Made by a program: the position numbers and the translations under genes. Below are positions 31,408-41,488 of a stretch of 64,000 nucleotides of DNA, in pieces. The DNA comes from JADLHS01 sp020848635. GTDB taxonomy: Bacteria > Verrucomicrobiota > Verrucomicrobiia > Limisphaerales > JADLHS01. The stretch spans positions 372,001 to 436,000 of the forward strand of contig JBAOIL010000005.1 in NCBI GenBank assembly GCA_037044975.1, given 5' to 3'. Below the pieces are notes generated by a model. The model worked only from the letters and a program-made list of their open reading frames with translations, had not been told where the DNA came from and did not search any database. Positions within the stretch are counted from its first letter, which is position 1. Every line of letters starts with the position of its first letter.

Positions 31408-33267
31408 TTATGGCCACCGGAGGCGGTAGAACCGGGCTTCCTCGGTTATCCTGTTTGTGACCGTGTATCGGTCCCCAACAATGAGGGGTGCCGTCGCAAG
31501 CTCAGACCATACTGAGTTGGTCAGCGCCAACGTGCTCTCCAGTTTGAAGCCAATGACATTCGTCGGCCAGGAGAGGATGAGATTCTTTCCCACGCGCATG
31601 GAATCAAGTCGAACGGCGGCCAGGTTAACCGTTGAATTCGCCGAGCGAACCTGGAGCAGCATTTCGCCGTCAATTGCGTCCGCCGTGGCGAACACGGTGT
31701 AGCTGCCCGCTTGCGGGGGAAGGTTCGCGCTGAGCGAATAGATTCCGTCGCCGGGCGACAGATCTCCGTCAATCCCATCGTCATGCAGGCCGGGGAACTC
31801 GATTCCGCCAGGACCTTGCCAGACCACGTTGGGCGCCGCACCCATCCAGACCGCGCCATTTGACCATAATCGCGCCGTGAAGATCGTCGAACTGCCCGCA
31901 GTCAACTGCGCCCCGTTGGCCGGAGCCAGCAATGCCACTTTTCGCGCATTCGTGAACGGCGAAAACGCACCGCCCAATTCGTGCAAGGAACTATTGGCGG
32001 CGGCGAGGTTTTGGAGGCCCGAGCCGTCAGATTTGGCGAGGTAAAGATCGTAGCCTCCGCCGCCATTCGCGGATCGTGTGCTCGAAAACCCGACCAAATC
32101 TCCTGCCGGGAAGGGGTCGGATTCGTCCGCTGCGCTGTTCAAGGCCGTCAATGCAGCGTAGCTTCCGAGCGCTGTCGTGTATTCGTATAGGTTGTCATTG
32201 CCCTCCGAAATGGTGAAGAGAATCCGCCCGGCGTCGCGCCAGACGGGGTAATAACAATAACGTTCGGCTGTTCCATGCACCAGCGTCTCCTCGATGCCAC
32301 CGGGCAGTCGCCAAGCAATGTCTCCGTATCTCGTCGCACCCGCGCTCGTCGTGTTCCAATAGACGATCCGCTCATCCCCGGGCGTGGGCGGGTAATTGGG
32401 GCCGGACTTCTCGGCCCCTCCCGAGGTTATCGGGTGGCCGGAAGTTCCATCCGTATTGATCTCATGGAGTTGACCATCTGAGGCCTTGAAGACGATCCGC
32501 TGCCCATCGGCCGAAAACTTCGGGTCCTGGCCAAAACCAAGCTTAACAAGCGGACTGCCCTCGGCCAGGTCGAGGAGATAGATCCGCATGTTGGCCCACA
32601 GCAGCGGTTGCCCGGACGGAATGGCCATGAACGTCAGCCGGGCGCCATCGGGAGAGAAATGCGGGTTTAGGCAGTTGCCCAAGCCAAGATCGGCCGTCCT
32701 TCGCACCACCGAGGCGTTGTCCAATTGAAGGGTGAATACATGACCATCGTCCACGCTTGCGGGGGCGTGGAGCGAGTGATTATCACTGTCCCGATGAAAC
32801 GCGATACGGCCGGAGAGGGTCAGCGCGGTCGGCTCCACCGTGAAGTTGCGGTCATAGCTATTCAGCCAGATGCTGGCTCCGGGAGTGCCTGTCCAAACCG
32901 CACATCGTGCAGTGTAAGTGCCGTTGGTCCAACCGCCCGGAATCGTGTAAGCAAACTCACCTGAGGCGGTGCCACCCGAATTGATGGCCGAAGTGGCCTG
33001 TTGTCCCAAATCAACCAACGCCGTCGAACCCTGTCTGATTTCCGCACCAACGCCGAACGTCCGCCAACTGCCTCCCGTATTCGTCACCGTCCAGTTCAAC
33101 GCAATGGTGGTCCCGGGCGCGACACTCGGAATCGTCCCCACAGCGATGCTCGCACTTTGCGCACGAACCGCAGGTATTCCTGCGTCCGCGAACAACGCAA
33201 TCCATCCCCCAAGGGCGATAGTGACGGCCGAACTTTCAATCCACCTGAGCGCCCGGATTTCTGTCAT
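31408..33267 (-). CDS. Secreted TolB/PD40-like beta-propeller protein with FYRL-type C-terminus
   Basis: 619 residues with an N-terminal signal (AVTIALGGWIALFADAGIPA). A CARDB/Fn3-like beta-sandwich comes first (IPSVAPGTTIALNWTVTNTG). PD40/WD40-like propeller repeats follow (LNPHFSPDGARLTFMA, DPKFSADGQRIVFKA, GRILFTISEGNDNLYEY). Next is a sandwich with LHDDGIDGDLSPGDGIYSL, a Ca-binding-looking acidic loop, and finally the shared C-terminal module LILSWPTNVIGFKLESTL...ARFYRLRWP. It runs convergent to the prepilin-like gene and divergent from the gene at 33828. The function is unknown, probably protein or glycan binding outside the cell. Confidence 0.82.
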   Translation of the reverse strand: MTEIRALRWIESSAVTIALGGWIALFADAGIPAVRAQSASIAVGTIPSVAPGTTIALNWTVTNTGGSWRTFGVGAEIRQGSTALVDLGQQATSAINSGGTASGEFAYTIPGGWTNGTYTARCAVWTGTPGASIWLNSYDRNFTVEPTALTLSGRIAFHRDSDNHSLHAPASVDDGHVFTLQLDNASVVRRTADLGLGNCLNPHFSPDGARLTFMAIPSGQPLLWANMRIYLLDLAEGSPLVKLGFGQDPKFSADGQRIVFKASDGQLHEINTDGTSGHPITSGGAEKSGPNYPPTPGDERIVYWNTTSAGATRYGDIAWRLPGGIEETLVHGTAERYCYYPVWRDAGRILFTISEGNDNLYEYTTALGSYAALTALNSAADESDPFPAGDLVGFSSTRSANGGGGYDLYLAKSDGSGLQNLAAANSSLHELGGAFSPFTNARKVALLAPANGAQLTAGSSTIFTARLWSNGAVWMGAAPNVVWQGPGGIEFPGLHDDGIDGDLSPGDGIYSLSANLPPQAGSYTVFATADAIDGEMLLQVRSANSTVNLAAVRLDSMRVGKNLILSWPTNVIGFKLESTLALTNSVWSELATAPLIVGDRYTVTNRITEEARFYRLRWP

Positions 33268-33827
33268 AGCTGATAACCGACTTCAAGGTAGCCCTCGTAT
33301 TCGAGGAAGCAAGCAAGCACAAAGCCCGGCGGACTGTTACAAGGCAAATCGAATTCTTGTTTCACCAGGCAAATGGTTGGGAGGGGCACTGGCTTGCAAT
33401 GAAGTTGACCGGGCTTCTTCGATACCGCATGCGGCCGTCATTGGACGCGGGGCAGTTTAAGCGGTTTGTCCAAGCTGATCCGGTAACTGAACTCCAGCAC
33501 GCGGTACTCTCAGATTGCCGCGCGAAAGTCTTCACCCGGCAAGTATGGAACACGTTGCGGCTAACTCGGTACGATCGGACGGCTGCTTGGTTGCTTGAAA
33601 AGTTACAGAAATATGTTGACCGGCTCCAAGTTTTCTGAAAACTTAGTGCGTCAACGCTCAAACAAAGAATGTCGCTGATGTCAGGGTGCGAAACCTTAGT
33701 GCGTCAAGTCGGCATAAAACGAGATGGACAGTCAAGAATCAGATTGCCGATTGGCATCGTAGTCATAGAAAAACATAACGTCATGCATCAGAGCCAAGAC
33801 TCCAGCACAGTTCAAACAAACATCCCT
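33268..33827. other. 560-bp divergent intergenic region
   Basis: This separates two divergently transcribed secreted-protein genes, so it should contain both promoters. It is less GC-rich than the flanks. A 93-codon TTG-started frame at 33357-33638 has no recognisable features and is not called. The clearest structure is a pair of 12-bp direct repeats at 33643 and 33696. Confidence 0.5.
33643..33707 (+). promoter_or_regulatory. Pair of 12-bp direct repeats TTAGTGCGTCAA
   Basis: Identical 12-mers at 33643-33654 and 33696-33707, 53 bp apart start to start (about five helical turns), 120-185 bp upstream of the ATG at 33828. Spacing and position fit a two-site operator, but no cognate regulator can be named. 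Confidence 0.45.
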
Positions 33828-36581
33828 ATGAAAACCCATACCTCTCAACAAACCAGACAGAATCCCCGCAGGCCAGGCGCGACCGGCAACTGGCGTTGGA
33901 CGCCGCTTTTCGTTTTGCTTGCCTGCCTGAGTGCGGGAAACCTGACGGCGGCGACGGTTATTCTTTTCACCAATAACTTTGACTCCTACTCCGGAGCGGC
34001 GACGTCCCTAGTGGACACGTCCGACGCGGACCCGGCAGTGCCGGAGTTCAACGGCACCATGGCAGACGACAACCCAGTGGCGCCCGGGGCGGCGGGGAGC
34101 GGCGTACAGTTGATCAATTGGGACTCGCATTCCAGTCCGAACTCACTGCTGCTGCGCTCAGGCACCGAGGCACGGTTCAATCTGAATGGGCCGAGGACGG
34201 GCACGAAATACCAGTGGGATTTCTGGGTGAACATTACGGCGACGGCGACAACCGACCGCGGCTTCCGGGTGAGCCTGCGGGCCGAGGGCGGCGACCTTAA
34301 CGGCGACGACTACCTCGCCTACCGGCAGGTAAATGTTACCAACAGCACCATGCTGGAAAGCTACGACGGCATCAATTTGGGCGGCGTCCAACCGGCCGCT
34401 TCCGCCGCTTGGGTATCCATGGGAACGAACTATACCCCGAGCACCTGGCAGCATCACCGGATTGTGATCAATCCGCTAAACCGGTCGTTTGCGTTTTACC
34501 TTGATGACATGGCGAATGCCTGGACGAATGGCGACCTCGCTCGTACTGACGCACCGTTGCCGGTTAATATCCGGTTCCAGCATGAAGGCAATTCGGACGA
34601 CGACGGGTATTTCGCCTTGGATGACGTGACTTTGACGGTGGATGGTTCGTTGGACCTCACCACCACCTTTACGGAAGGATTTGAAAGTTACCCGGCGCGA
34701 GGCGGTGCAGCGGATGATGCCGATCCACTGGGAGCTTGGATTACGGTAGAATCGGATGGTACCGGGGCCGGCAAAAATCTGGCGGAAGGCAAGGTCCAGG
34801 TCGTCACGGATAGTCCGCGTTCAGGTTCCAAGTGTCTGAAACTCGAAGCGGGTCAACGGGCCGCCGTCGCGATTGCTTGGGGTCAGACGCCGCAAACTGA
34901 TGTCCAGATCTCATGGTGGGCGAAAGTGCCAGCCGCTGTGGCCAATAATCCTTCTCCGGATGCCGTTTACTTGCGCATGTCCATCTATGGCAAAGAGGGC
35001 GGAGTCAGCGAGTCGGGCGATTGCGCGCTTTATGGCTGGGGCATCCGCGCCACTCCGCTGACAGGGGATGCGACTTCGTTGATCCTGTACACCACCACGT
35101 GGGTGGATTCCGGCGCGGATTATACCCCAGATGTGTGGGAAGAATTTCGACTGACGACCTCCGTCGGCCAAGGCAACTACACGATCATCAAGAACCCGAG
35201 CAGCGCGAACCCGAGCTTGGTGGTGGACCGCGCGGTGTTTATCGGTTCGGCGGTGGGACCGATTTTCAGCGCGGGCTGGGCTTCATCCAATGGCACGAAC
35301 CATCCGCCGGTTTATATTGATGACATCGAGATCAAATCGCTAGTGAACAATTCGGCCCCCATGCCGGAATCCTACACGCCCACCATCACTGGAAGCCGGT
35401 TCACGAATATGACGGTGCTGCGGATTCCCGGAAAGGTGATTACCGGGGTGACGGTTGACCCGCGTGATAACACCTCAATCATCTTCGCGGATGATTCCGC
35501 CGGCAGCGGCAGCATTCGCCGTGCGCGCAAAGTGGCAAGTGGCAACTGGGCGCTGGACGAGAATCCCATCGTCAGCGGATTGGATCACCCGTCCGGGTTG
35601 GCCGTCGGTCCCAACGGCACGCTATGGTGGAGCGAAGACTTCACGGCCTCCCTCAAGCGCTTGAACACTCCATGGGCTTCCAGTGTGGTTGAAGAAGTGA
35701 TCTCAAGTTTCGGGGAGAACCTCAATCCCGACACCGACGACGACCCGATTGCGCTGAGTTTCGCACCGACTTCCTTCAATGGGACACTGGGCACGGCCGG
35801 CATGCTGGTTGTTGCCGACCGCGGCTGCGACGGGAACGCTTACAATGCTCTTTATGTGGTGGATCCCACGACCACCAATGGGCTCACCAGTTACACGAAC
35901 TTCCTGGCCGGGCCGGACACCTATACGCTCGGCACCAGCGAACTGAACGCGATCGCTCCGCTGGCGGCGTCGGGTGAAATCGTGTGCTTGAATCAGGACG
36001 CAACCCTCCACGCGGTTGATGGCAGCGGCGCCGTGCGATCCATCTTTCCCACCACGCTGTATGCTGACCCTTACCTGACATACCTCCCAACGGGGATTGC
36101 GGTGGATCCGATCACGAGTCGAATCTGGGTCGCCGACGATGCCTTGGACGAAGTCTGGTCCGTGGATCCTACCACCGGCACCCCCACCCCGGATACGAAG
36201 GAATTGACGTTCCCTCTCACCCGCACGGATCGGGTGGACCTGCAGATTGACTTCAATGAGCCCAATATGACATTCGCAACCAACGGCGCGTTCCTCGTCG
36301 TCAGCGACTCCAGCGTGGCCAATGGCGGGGGCCGGTTGATCATCTTCCACAACGAAGCCTTTGTGGCCGCACCTTTCAGCATTACGAACACCGTGCGCAC
36401 GGGCATCCAAGTGCAGTTGGGATGGGACGATGGCGGCGCGGTGAAATACCAAGTGCAGCGGGGCGCGTCCTTGACCACCCTGACCAACTATTCGGGTGAG
36501 CTGACCGGTCGGCAATACACGGATACGAATGCGGTCGCCGGCCAGTTGTTCTACCGGGTGCAGGCGACAAAACTGCCGTAA
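33828..36581 (+). CDS. Large secreted protein: two lectin-like sandwiches plus a beta-propeller
   Basis: 917 residues from ATG 33828 (MKTHTSQQTRQ), which precedes the signal peptide WTPLFVLLACLSAGNLTAA; the frame is open further upstream without export features. Two jelly-roll-like units each start with a FDSYSGAA / GFESYPARGGAADD motif and contain YQWDFWVN and VQISWWAKVP strands. From about residue 525 an NHL/SMP-30-like propeller appears (VITGVTVDPRDNTSIIFADD, LDHPSGLAVGPNGTLWWSED, YLPTGIAVDPITSRIWVADD). The C-terminus is an Fn3-like strand set ending LFYRVQATKLP. It is followed 83 bp later by the second prepilin-like gene, the same arrangement as at 29415/30530. Confidence 0.83.
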   Translation: MKTHTSQQTRQNPRRPGATGNWRWTPLFVLLACLSAGNLTAATVILFTNNFDSYSGAATSLVDTSDADPAVPEFNGTMADDNPVAPGAAGSGVQLINWDSHSSPNSLLLRSGTEARFNLNGPRTGTKYQWDFWVNITATATTDRGFRVSLRAEGGDLNGDDYLAYRQVNVTNSTMLESYDGINLGGVQPAASAAWVSMGTNYTPSTWQHHRIVINPLNRSFAFYLDDMANAWTNGDLARTDAPLPVNIRFQHEGNSDDDGYFALDDVTLTVDGSLDLTTTFTEGFESYPARGGAADDADPLGAWITVESDGTGAGKNLAEGKVQVVTDSPRSGSKCLKLEAGQRAAVAIAWGQTPQTDVQISWWAKVPAAVANNPSPDAVYLRMSIYGKEGGVSESGDCALYGWGIRATPLTGDATSLILYTTTWVDSGADYTPDVWEEFRLTTSVGQGNYTIIKNPSSANPSLVVDRAVFIGSAVGPIFSAGWASSNGTNHPPVYIDDIEIKSLVNNSAPMPESYTPTITGSRFTNMTVLRIPGKVITGVTVDPRDNTSIIFADDSAGSGSIRRARKVASGNWALDENPIVSGLDHPSGLAVGPNGTLWWSEDFTASLKRLNTPWASSVVEEVISSFGENLNPDTDDDPIALSFAPTSFNGTLGTAGMLVVADRGCDGNAYNALYVVDPTTTNGLTSYTNFLAGPDTYTLGTSELNAIAPLAASGEIVCLNQDATLHAVDGSGAVRSIFPTTLYADPYLTYLPTGIAVDPITSRIWVADDALDEVWSVDPTTGTPTPDTKELTFPLTRTDRVDLQIDFNEPNMTFATNGAFLVVSDSSVANGGGRLIIFHNEAFVAAPFSITNTVRTGIQVQLGWDDGGAVKYQVQRGASLTTLTNYSGELTGRQYTDTNAVAGQLFYRVQATKLP

Positions 36582-36664
36582 TCGCGGCGATCTGCCAGCG
36601 ACGGCAGTTGCGGAATATTCGTGCCGCCGGGTCCACCCGGCGGCGCCTGAAATCGAAAACAACA

Positions 36665-37510
36665 ATGAAAATGCAATCCCATCGCGAGCGACCGGCCTCA
36701 TGGCCCAAGGCGTTCACGTTGATCGAGTTGTTGGTGGTCATCGCGATCATTGCCATTCTCGCCGCCATGCTGCTGCCCGCGCTTTCGCGCGCCAAAGCCA
36801 AAGCCCTGGGCATTCAGTGCATGAACAATCACCGCCAGTTGATGCTGGCCTGGCAAATGTACGTGGGCGACAACAATGACGTCCTGCCCAATTCCAAGGG
36901 CGGACCCTATGAATGGGTGGGCGGGGTTCTGGATTTTAGTGGTCACCAAGAGAACTGGAACTTGGACATCAACATCAAGACCGGCCTGCTTTGGCCCTAT
37001 TGCGGAAAGAATGCGGAGATTTTCAAGTGTCCTTCCGACCGAAGCACGGTTAGTTACGCCGGCAAGACCTTTCCGCGCGTCCGGAGCATGTCCATGCTGA
37101 ACTGGGTGGGTGGTCGGGGTGACGCCGCGGGCAAACCGGCCGCCATGTTGTGGTCCGACGCCACCGGCCCGTGGCGCGTTTATCGGAGATCCTCCAGTTT
37201 CATTCGTCCGGGCGCGGCGGGCACGTTCGTGTTCCTGGACGAACGCGAAGACAGCATCAACGACGGCTTTTTTGTTGTGGACATGGATGGCTATCCCAAT
37301 TCGCCTGTGCAACTCGTGGACAGCCCGGCCAGCTATCATGGCGGTTCCGGCGGGCTTTCCTTTGCCGACGGTCATTCGGAACTGAAGAAGTGGAAGAGCC
37401 GATTCGTTCTGCTGCAGCCGCTCAAGGGCGAAGCCCGGCCCTATCCCACCCCGGACGCGGGTAATGTGGACGTTGCCTGGATGCAGGAACGCGCCACGCG
37501 CCGAGAGTGA
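36665..37510 (+). CDS. Prepilin-type N-terminal domain protein with H-X9-DG motif (paralogue 2)
   Basis: 281 residues. ATG 36665 (MKMQSHRERP) gives a short basic leader; the residue before FTLIELLVV is Ala (KAFTLIELL), where most family members have Gly. The core matches paralogue 1 closely (SRAKAKALGIQCMNNHRQLM, FKCPSDRSTVSY, FVFLDEREDSINDGF and the H-X9-DG signature YHGGSGGLSFADGHSE), and the DNA of the first 150 coding bases is also very similar. The stop is 8 bp before the HAD gene, though function suggests no link. No pilus assembly genes are nearby. Confidence 0.92.
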   Translation: MKMQSHRERPASWPKAFTLIELLVVIAIIAILAAMLLPALSRAKAKALGIQCMNNHRQLMLAWQMYVGDNNDVLPNSKGGPYEWVGGVLDFSGHQENWNLDINIKTGLLWPYCGKNAEIFKCPSDRSTVSYAGKTFPRVRSMSMLNWVGGRGDAAGKPAAMLWSDATGPWRVYRRSSSFIRPGAAGTFVFLDEREDSINDGFFVVDMDGYPNSPVQLVDSPASYHGGSGGLSFADGHSELKKWKSRFVLLQPLKGEARPYPTPDAGNVDVAWMQERATRRE

Positions 37511-37518
37511 ATTGAGTT

Positions 37519-38424
37519 ATGCCTTCAACCCTTGGCCCGGCGCCAGCGCCGGAGAAACCTGCGCCCCTCACGGTCGCCGGCCGACCGGACACCCTTTCCC
37601 GGCGCTTGCGCCAGATTCGCCATGTCGCACTCGACATGGACGGCACGATTTACAGCGGCGGCACATTGTTCGATTGCACCCGGTCGTTTCTCGCCCAACT
37701 CACCGGGCTGGGCATCGGCTACACGTTTCTGACCAACAACTCCTCCAAGAGCGTCCAGGATTATGTCACTCACCTGCAGGCCATGGGCATCACGACCACC
37801 GCCGGCCAAATCTACACCTCAACGAATGCGACAATTGCATTTTTGCAGGAAGCCATGCCGGCGATCCGCCGCCTGTTTGTGCTCGGCACCACCAGCATGC
37901 GAACGGAGATTTCCGCGGCCGGCTTCTCGCTCACGGCGGACAGTTCGGCGGACGAACCGGACGCCGTCGTGGTTGGATTCGACACGGACCTGAACTTCTC
38001 GCGGCTCTGCCGTGCGGCCTACTGGATCAAGCAGGGCAAACCCTTTATCGCTTCCCATCCGGACCGGATCTGTCCGACCGATGTGCCGACGGTCTGGGTG
38101 GATTGCGGCGCCATCTGCGCGGCGCTCCAGGCTGCGACCGGGCGTGGGCCGGACGCGGTGCTGGGCAAACCCGCCCCCCGGATGTTATACGGCCTGCTGC
38201 AAAAACTGGAGTTGCGACCGGAGCATTTGATGATGGTGGGCGACCGGCTCTACACCGACATCCTCATGGCGCGGCAGGCCGGCATTCTGGGCGTGCTGGT
38301 GCTTACCGGTGAAGCCACGGCGGATGCCGCCGCGCGCCACTCCCCGCCGCCGGATTTGGTCCTCCCGGACATAGCCGCGCTGGGGGACAAACTAAAGGCC
38401 GCTCACAACGGCAAACTGGAATGA
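37519..38424 (+). CDS. HAD-superfamily IIA phosphatase (NagD/phosphoglycolate phosphatase-like)
   Basis: A 301-residue cytoplasmic phosphatase. Motif I is HVALDMDGTIYSGG (Asp39 nucleophile, Asp41), motif II is FLTNNSSKS, and motifs III/IV are GKPAPRMLYGLL and MMVGDRLYTDILMARQAG. The cap domain between motifs II and III places it in subclass IIA. The stop overlaps the glpD-like start (ATGA at 38421), implying translational coupling. With GlpD and organophosphate transporters next to it, a glycerol-3-phosphate or similar sugar-phosphate substrate is plausible but unproven. Confidence 0.88.
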   Translation: MPSTLGPAPAPEKPAPLTVAGRPDTLSRRLRQIRHVALDMDGTIYSGGTLFDCTRSFLAQLTGLGIGYTFLTNNSSKSVQDYVTHLQAMGITTTAGQIYTSTNATIAFLQEAMPAIRRLFVLGTTSMRTEISAAGFSLTADSSADEPDAVVVGFDTDLNFSRLCRAAYWIKQGKPFIASHPDRICPTDVPTVWVDCGAICAALQAATGRGPDAVLGKPAPRMLYGLLQKLELRPEHLMMVGDRLYTDILMARQAGILGVLVLTGEATADAAARHSPPPDLVLPDIAALGDKLKAAHNGKLE

Positions 38425-39998
38425 AAGGCAGCCCGGCACGAGCGGCCAGCCTTCAGGCCCTCCAGCAGCCGTCGCTGGACCTGTTGATCATTGGTGGGGG
38501 CATCGTTGGTTCCGGCATCGCGCGGGACGCGGCCATGCGCGGACTGCAGGTGGGCGTGGTGGAACAACATGACTTTGCCTTCGGCACCAGCAGCCGTTCG
38601 AGCCGTTTGCTCCACGGTGGCCTGCGCTATCTGGCACAAGGGCGGGTGGGTCTGGTCCATGAGGCCAGCGTCGAAAAGAAGATCATCCACCATATCGCGC
38701 CGCATCTGGCCGAGCCGTTGCCGTTTGTTTTTCCCACCTATCGCGGGAACAAAGACTGGCGGCTTTGGCAGTTGCAGATCGGGGTCAAGATTTACGATTT
38801 GCTCTGCGGCGGGCGGAATCTCGGGAAATCCACCTGGCTGAACACGGACGAGGTGATGTGCAAGGTGCCCATCCTGAAAACCAACGACCTCAACGGAGCC
38901 GTGCGCTACTTCGACGGTTTCACCAACGACGCCCGCCTCACGCTGGACACGCTCCGCTCCGCGGCCCGGGCCGGCGCAACACTTGTGAACTATTGTCGGT
39001 TCCAGCAGGCGACCCGAATCCAAGTTCAGAATGCCCCCCCCCCGGCGGAAGCCCAGCTTTGGGACTGCGAAGTCGAGGACCGGCTGACCGGAAAGCGGCT
39101 GCGCGTCAAAGCGCGCCACGTCGTGAACGCCACTGGACCGTGGGCGGACGGCGTGCCCCACAGCCAGGTGAAGCTCCGCGTGACCAAGGGAATTCACCTC
39201 GTCACCGAGCGCAGCCGGGTGGAAGTGCCGGAAACCGTCGTGCTGACCGAGGGCAAGCGCATTCTCTTCGCCATCCCGTGGGGAACGCGCACCATCCTGG
39301 GCACGACCGACACCGATTATCACGGTTCCGCCGATGCGGTCACGGCCGATGCGGCGGATATTGCTTACGTTTTAAGCATTGCAAATCAGTTTTTTCCCAA
39401 AGCAAAACTCACCAGCGCCGATGTCATCAGTACCTGGGCCGGCCTGCGCCCGCTGCTGGCGGACCCGAACGGCAAGCCATCCGATATTTCGCGCTCGCAT
39501 GAAATCAAAAGTCCCGAGCCGGGCTGGTGGGATGTGACGGGCGGCAAGCTCACCACCTACCGGCTCATGGCTGAGCAGGCGGTGGATCGCATCGTGAAAT
39601 CGTTGCGGCAATCCAATGCTTCGCCGCCGTCAGTCGCACCGTGCCGCACCGCCGAGGAACTGCTGCTCCCCGCGAGTGAGACGCAAAACATCAGTGGCCT
39701 GCTCCCGCCGGAATTCTGCCGCCGCGTCGTCGAGCATTACTGCGCCAACGAGTGGGCGGTGCATCTCGACGACGTGATGGTGCGGCGGACGAGCTGGCAC
39801 TATTATCATCGGGACGCCGCGCTGAAGGCGGACCATGTGGCCCATTGGATGGCTGAAATTCTGGGTTGGACCAACGAGCAAACCGGCGTGGAACTCCAAC
39901 GCTATCGCACGGTTGCGGGTTGCCAGCCGGCGGAAGAACCATCATCCTTGGCCGCGCGCCCGCCGCAAAATGATCAACCGCATCTTCCAGTGGTTTAA
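38421..39998 (+). CDS. glpD: FAD-dependent glycerol-3-phosphate dehydrogenase
   Basis: A 525-residue membrane-associated flavoprotein that oxidises glycerol-3-phosphate to dihydroxyacetone phosphate, passing electrons to quinone. The FAD-binding dinucleotide fold is LLIIGGGIVGSGIARDAAMR. The family signature FGTSSRSSRLLHGGLRYLAQ follows, with VVNATGPWADGV, TILGTTDTDYHG, WAGLRPLLADP and WWDVTGGKLTTYRLMAEQAV further on. The C-terminal helical domain is present. It overlaps the HAD gene by 4 bp and precedes a GlpT/UhpC-like transporter. The anaerobic GlpA type is unlikely because no glpB or glpC is seen. Confidence 0.93.
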   Translation: MKGSPARAASLQALQQPSLDLLIIGGGIVGSGIARDAAMRGLQVGVVEQHDFAFGTSSRSSRLLHGGLRYLAQGRVGLVHEASVEKKIIHHIAPHLAEPLPFVFPTYRGNKDWRLWQLQIGVKIYDLLCGGRNLGKSTWLNTDEVMCKVPILKTNDLNGAVRYFDGFTNDARLTLDTLRSAARAGATLVNYCRFQQATRIQVQNAPPPAEAQLWDCEVEDRLTGKRLRVKARHVVNATGPWADGVPHSQVKLRVTKGIHLVTERSRVEVPETVVLTEGKRILFAIPWGTRTILGTTDTDYHGSADAVTADAADIAYVLSIANQFFPKAKLTSADVISTWAGLRPLLADPNGKPSDISRSHEIKSPEPGWWDVTGGKLTTYRLMAEQAVDRIVKSLRQSNASPPSVAPCRTAEELLLPASETQNISGLLPPEFCRRVVEHYCANEWAVHLDDVMVRRTSWHYYHRDAALKADHVAHWMAEILGWTNEQTGVELQRYRTVAGCQPAEEPSSLAARPPQNDQPHLPVV

Positions 39999-40075
39999 GC
40001 ACCCAAGTCCGGCTGCCGCCCGCCGGGGTAGCGGGGCTTCGGGGCGGCGGCGGTTCCAGCCCGCAACGAATTGCG

Positions 40076-41488
40076 ATGTCTGGCGAACCGGGCCGATTCA
40101 AGGTTGCCCGATTCAAACGCTCACCGAGGTGTCCTTTGTTTAAGGCCATCGCCCAATTCTTCCGAACCGGGGCGGACGCGCTCCCCTTAACTGACGAAGC
40201 GGAAATCAAGCGCAAGTATCGCCGCGGTCGGATCTCGGTGTTCCTCTCCATCACCCTGGGCTACGCCATGTACTACGTGATCCGCCAGGGGTTCGCCGTC
40301 GTGAAAAAGCCGTTGCTTGAAGCCGGGCTGTTTGATCCGTTACAGATCGGGACGATCGGTTCGGTGTTCTTTATGACGTACATGATCGGCAAATGCGTCA
40401 ATGGTTTCCTCGCCGACCGGCTGAATATCAAACGCTTCTTGGCCTTGGGATTGTTGGGGTCCGCAAGCCTCCTGGTGAGCCTGGGTTTTTGTTCGAGCTT
40501 TTATCTGTTCGCGGTGTTGTGGGGTCTCTGCGGCTGGTTTCAAACCTTTGGCGCCGCCCCGTGTGTCGTATCCCTAAACCAGTGGTTCTCCAACAAAGAG
40601 CGGGGAACTTTATACGGGATCTGGTTTTCCGCGCACAACATCGGCACGGGTCTGACGTACATCATCACGGCCTACATCATCGCGACTCATGGTTGGCGGA
40701 TGGGATTCTTTGCCCCCGGGGTGCTGGGCATCAGTGCTGCGGTTTTTCTGTATCTCTTCATGTACGACCGCCCACCGGTGTACGGGCTGCCGCCAATTTC
40801 GGTTTATTCCGGGGAACAAACCCACGCAGAGCACAAAGCCAAGGACAAACCCGTGTTCAAAGCCCAGTTTGCCGTCATCATTCGGCCGGCGGTGTGGGTC
40901 TTGGGCTTGTCGTCCGCCGCGTGTTATGTGACCCGGTATGCGTTTGAGTCCTGGGGGGTGGTGTTTTTGACGGAGGCCAAAGGCTACAGCCTGACGAAAG
41001 CCAGTGGGATCATCTCAATTTCGCAGTTTGCCGGCATCGTTGGCGCGGTGAGCTGCGGGTGGATCTCGGATAAATTCTTTCATCACAAACGCAGTGTGCC
41101 CTGCCTGTTGTTTGGGATTCTCTTTGTGCTGTCCACGGCCACGTTCGTCTATGTCCCGGCGGGGTATCCTTGGAGTGACTATGTGAGCATGATGTTTTTC
41201 GGCTATGCCGTGTACGCGTTGGTGACCTATCTGGGCGGTCTGATGGCGGTGGATATCTGTTCAAAGAAAGCCACCGGCGCCGCGATGGGGGTCATCGGCC
41301 TGTTCAGCTATGCCGGGGCGTCGTTGCAGGAAGCTGTAGGCGGGTATTTGATTAATGCCCATAAAGTCATCGGGGCTGATGGGAAAGCGATCTATGATTT
41401 CACGGCGGTTGGGAATTTCTGGGTTGTCGCTTCGGTCTTCGCTTTGGTGCTGCCGTTATTGGTCTGGAACGCGAAGCAGGAAGATTGA
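40076..41488 (+). CDS. MFS transporter of the organophosphate:phosphate antiporter family (GlpT/UhpC-like)
   Basis: A 470-residue, 12-helix inner-membrane protein. OPA-family features are RISVFLSITLGYAMYYVIRQ, the Asp/Arg loop NGFLADRLNIKRF between TM2 and TM3, GWFQTFGAAPCVVSLNQWF, and RGTLYGIWFSAHNIGTGLTY. It probably exchanges glycerol-3-phosphate for phosphate, judged by the adjacent glpD. Start choice: ATG 40076 adds 20 residues with no homology-like character; TTG 40136 (LFKAIAQFFRT) is a reasonable alternative. A second OPA-type gene follows after 180 bp. Confidence 0.88.
   Translation: MSGEPGRFKVARFKRSPRCPLFKAIAQFFRTGADALPLTDEAEIKRKYRRGRISVFLSITLGYAMYYVIRQGFAVVKKPLLEAGLFDPLQIGTIGSVFFMTYMIGKCVNGFLADRLNIKRFLALGLLGSASLLVSLGFCSSFYLFAVLWGLCGWFQTFGAAPCVVSLNQWFSNKERGTLYGIWFSAHNIGTGLTYIITAYIIATHGWRMGFFAPGVLGISAAVFLYLFMYDRPPVYGLPPISVYSGEQTHAEHKAKDKPVFKAQFAVIIRPAVWVLGLSSAACYVTRYAFESWGVVFLTEAKGYSLTKASGIISISQFAGIVGAVSCGWISDKFFHHKRSVPCLLFGILFVLSTATFVYVPAGYPWSDYVSMMFFGYAVYALVTYLGGLMAVDICSKKATGAAMGVIGLFSYAGASLQEAVGGYLINAHKVIGADGKAIYDFTAVGNFWVVASVFALVLPLLVWNAKQED

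Noticed and set aside
33357..33638. 93-codon frame in the 560-bp divergent intergenic region
   Set aside because: TTG start, no ribosome site, no domain; lies where two promoters are expected.
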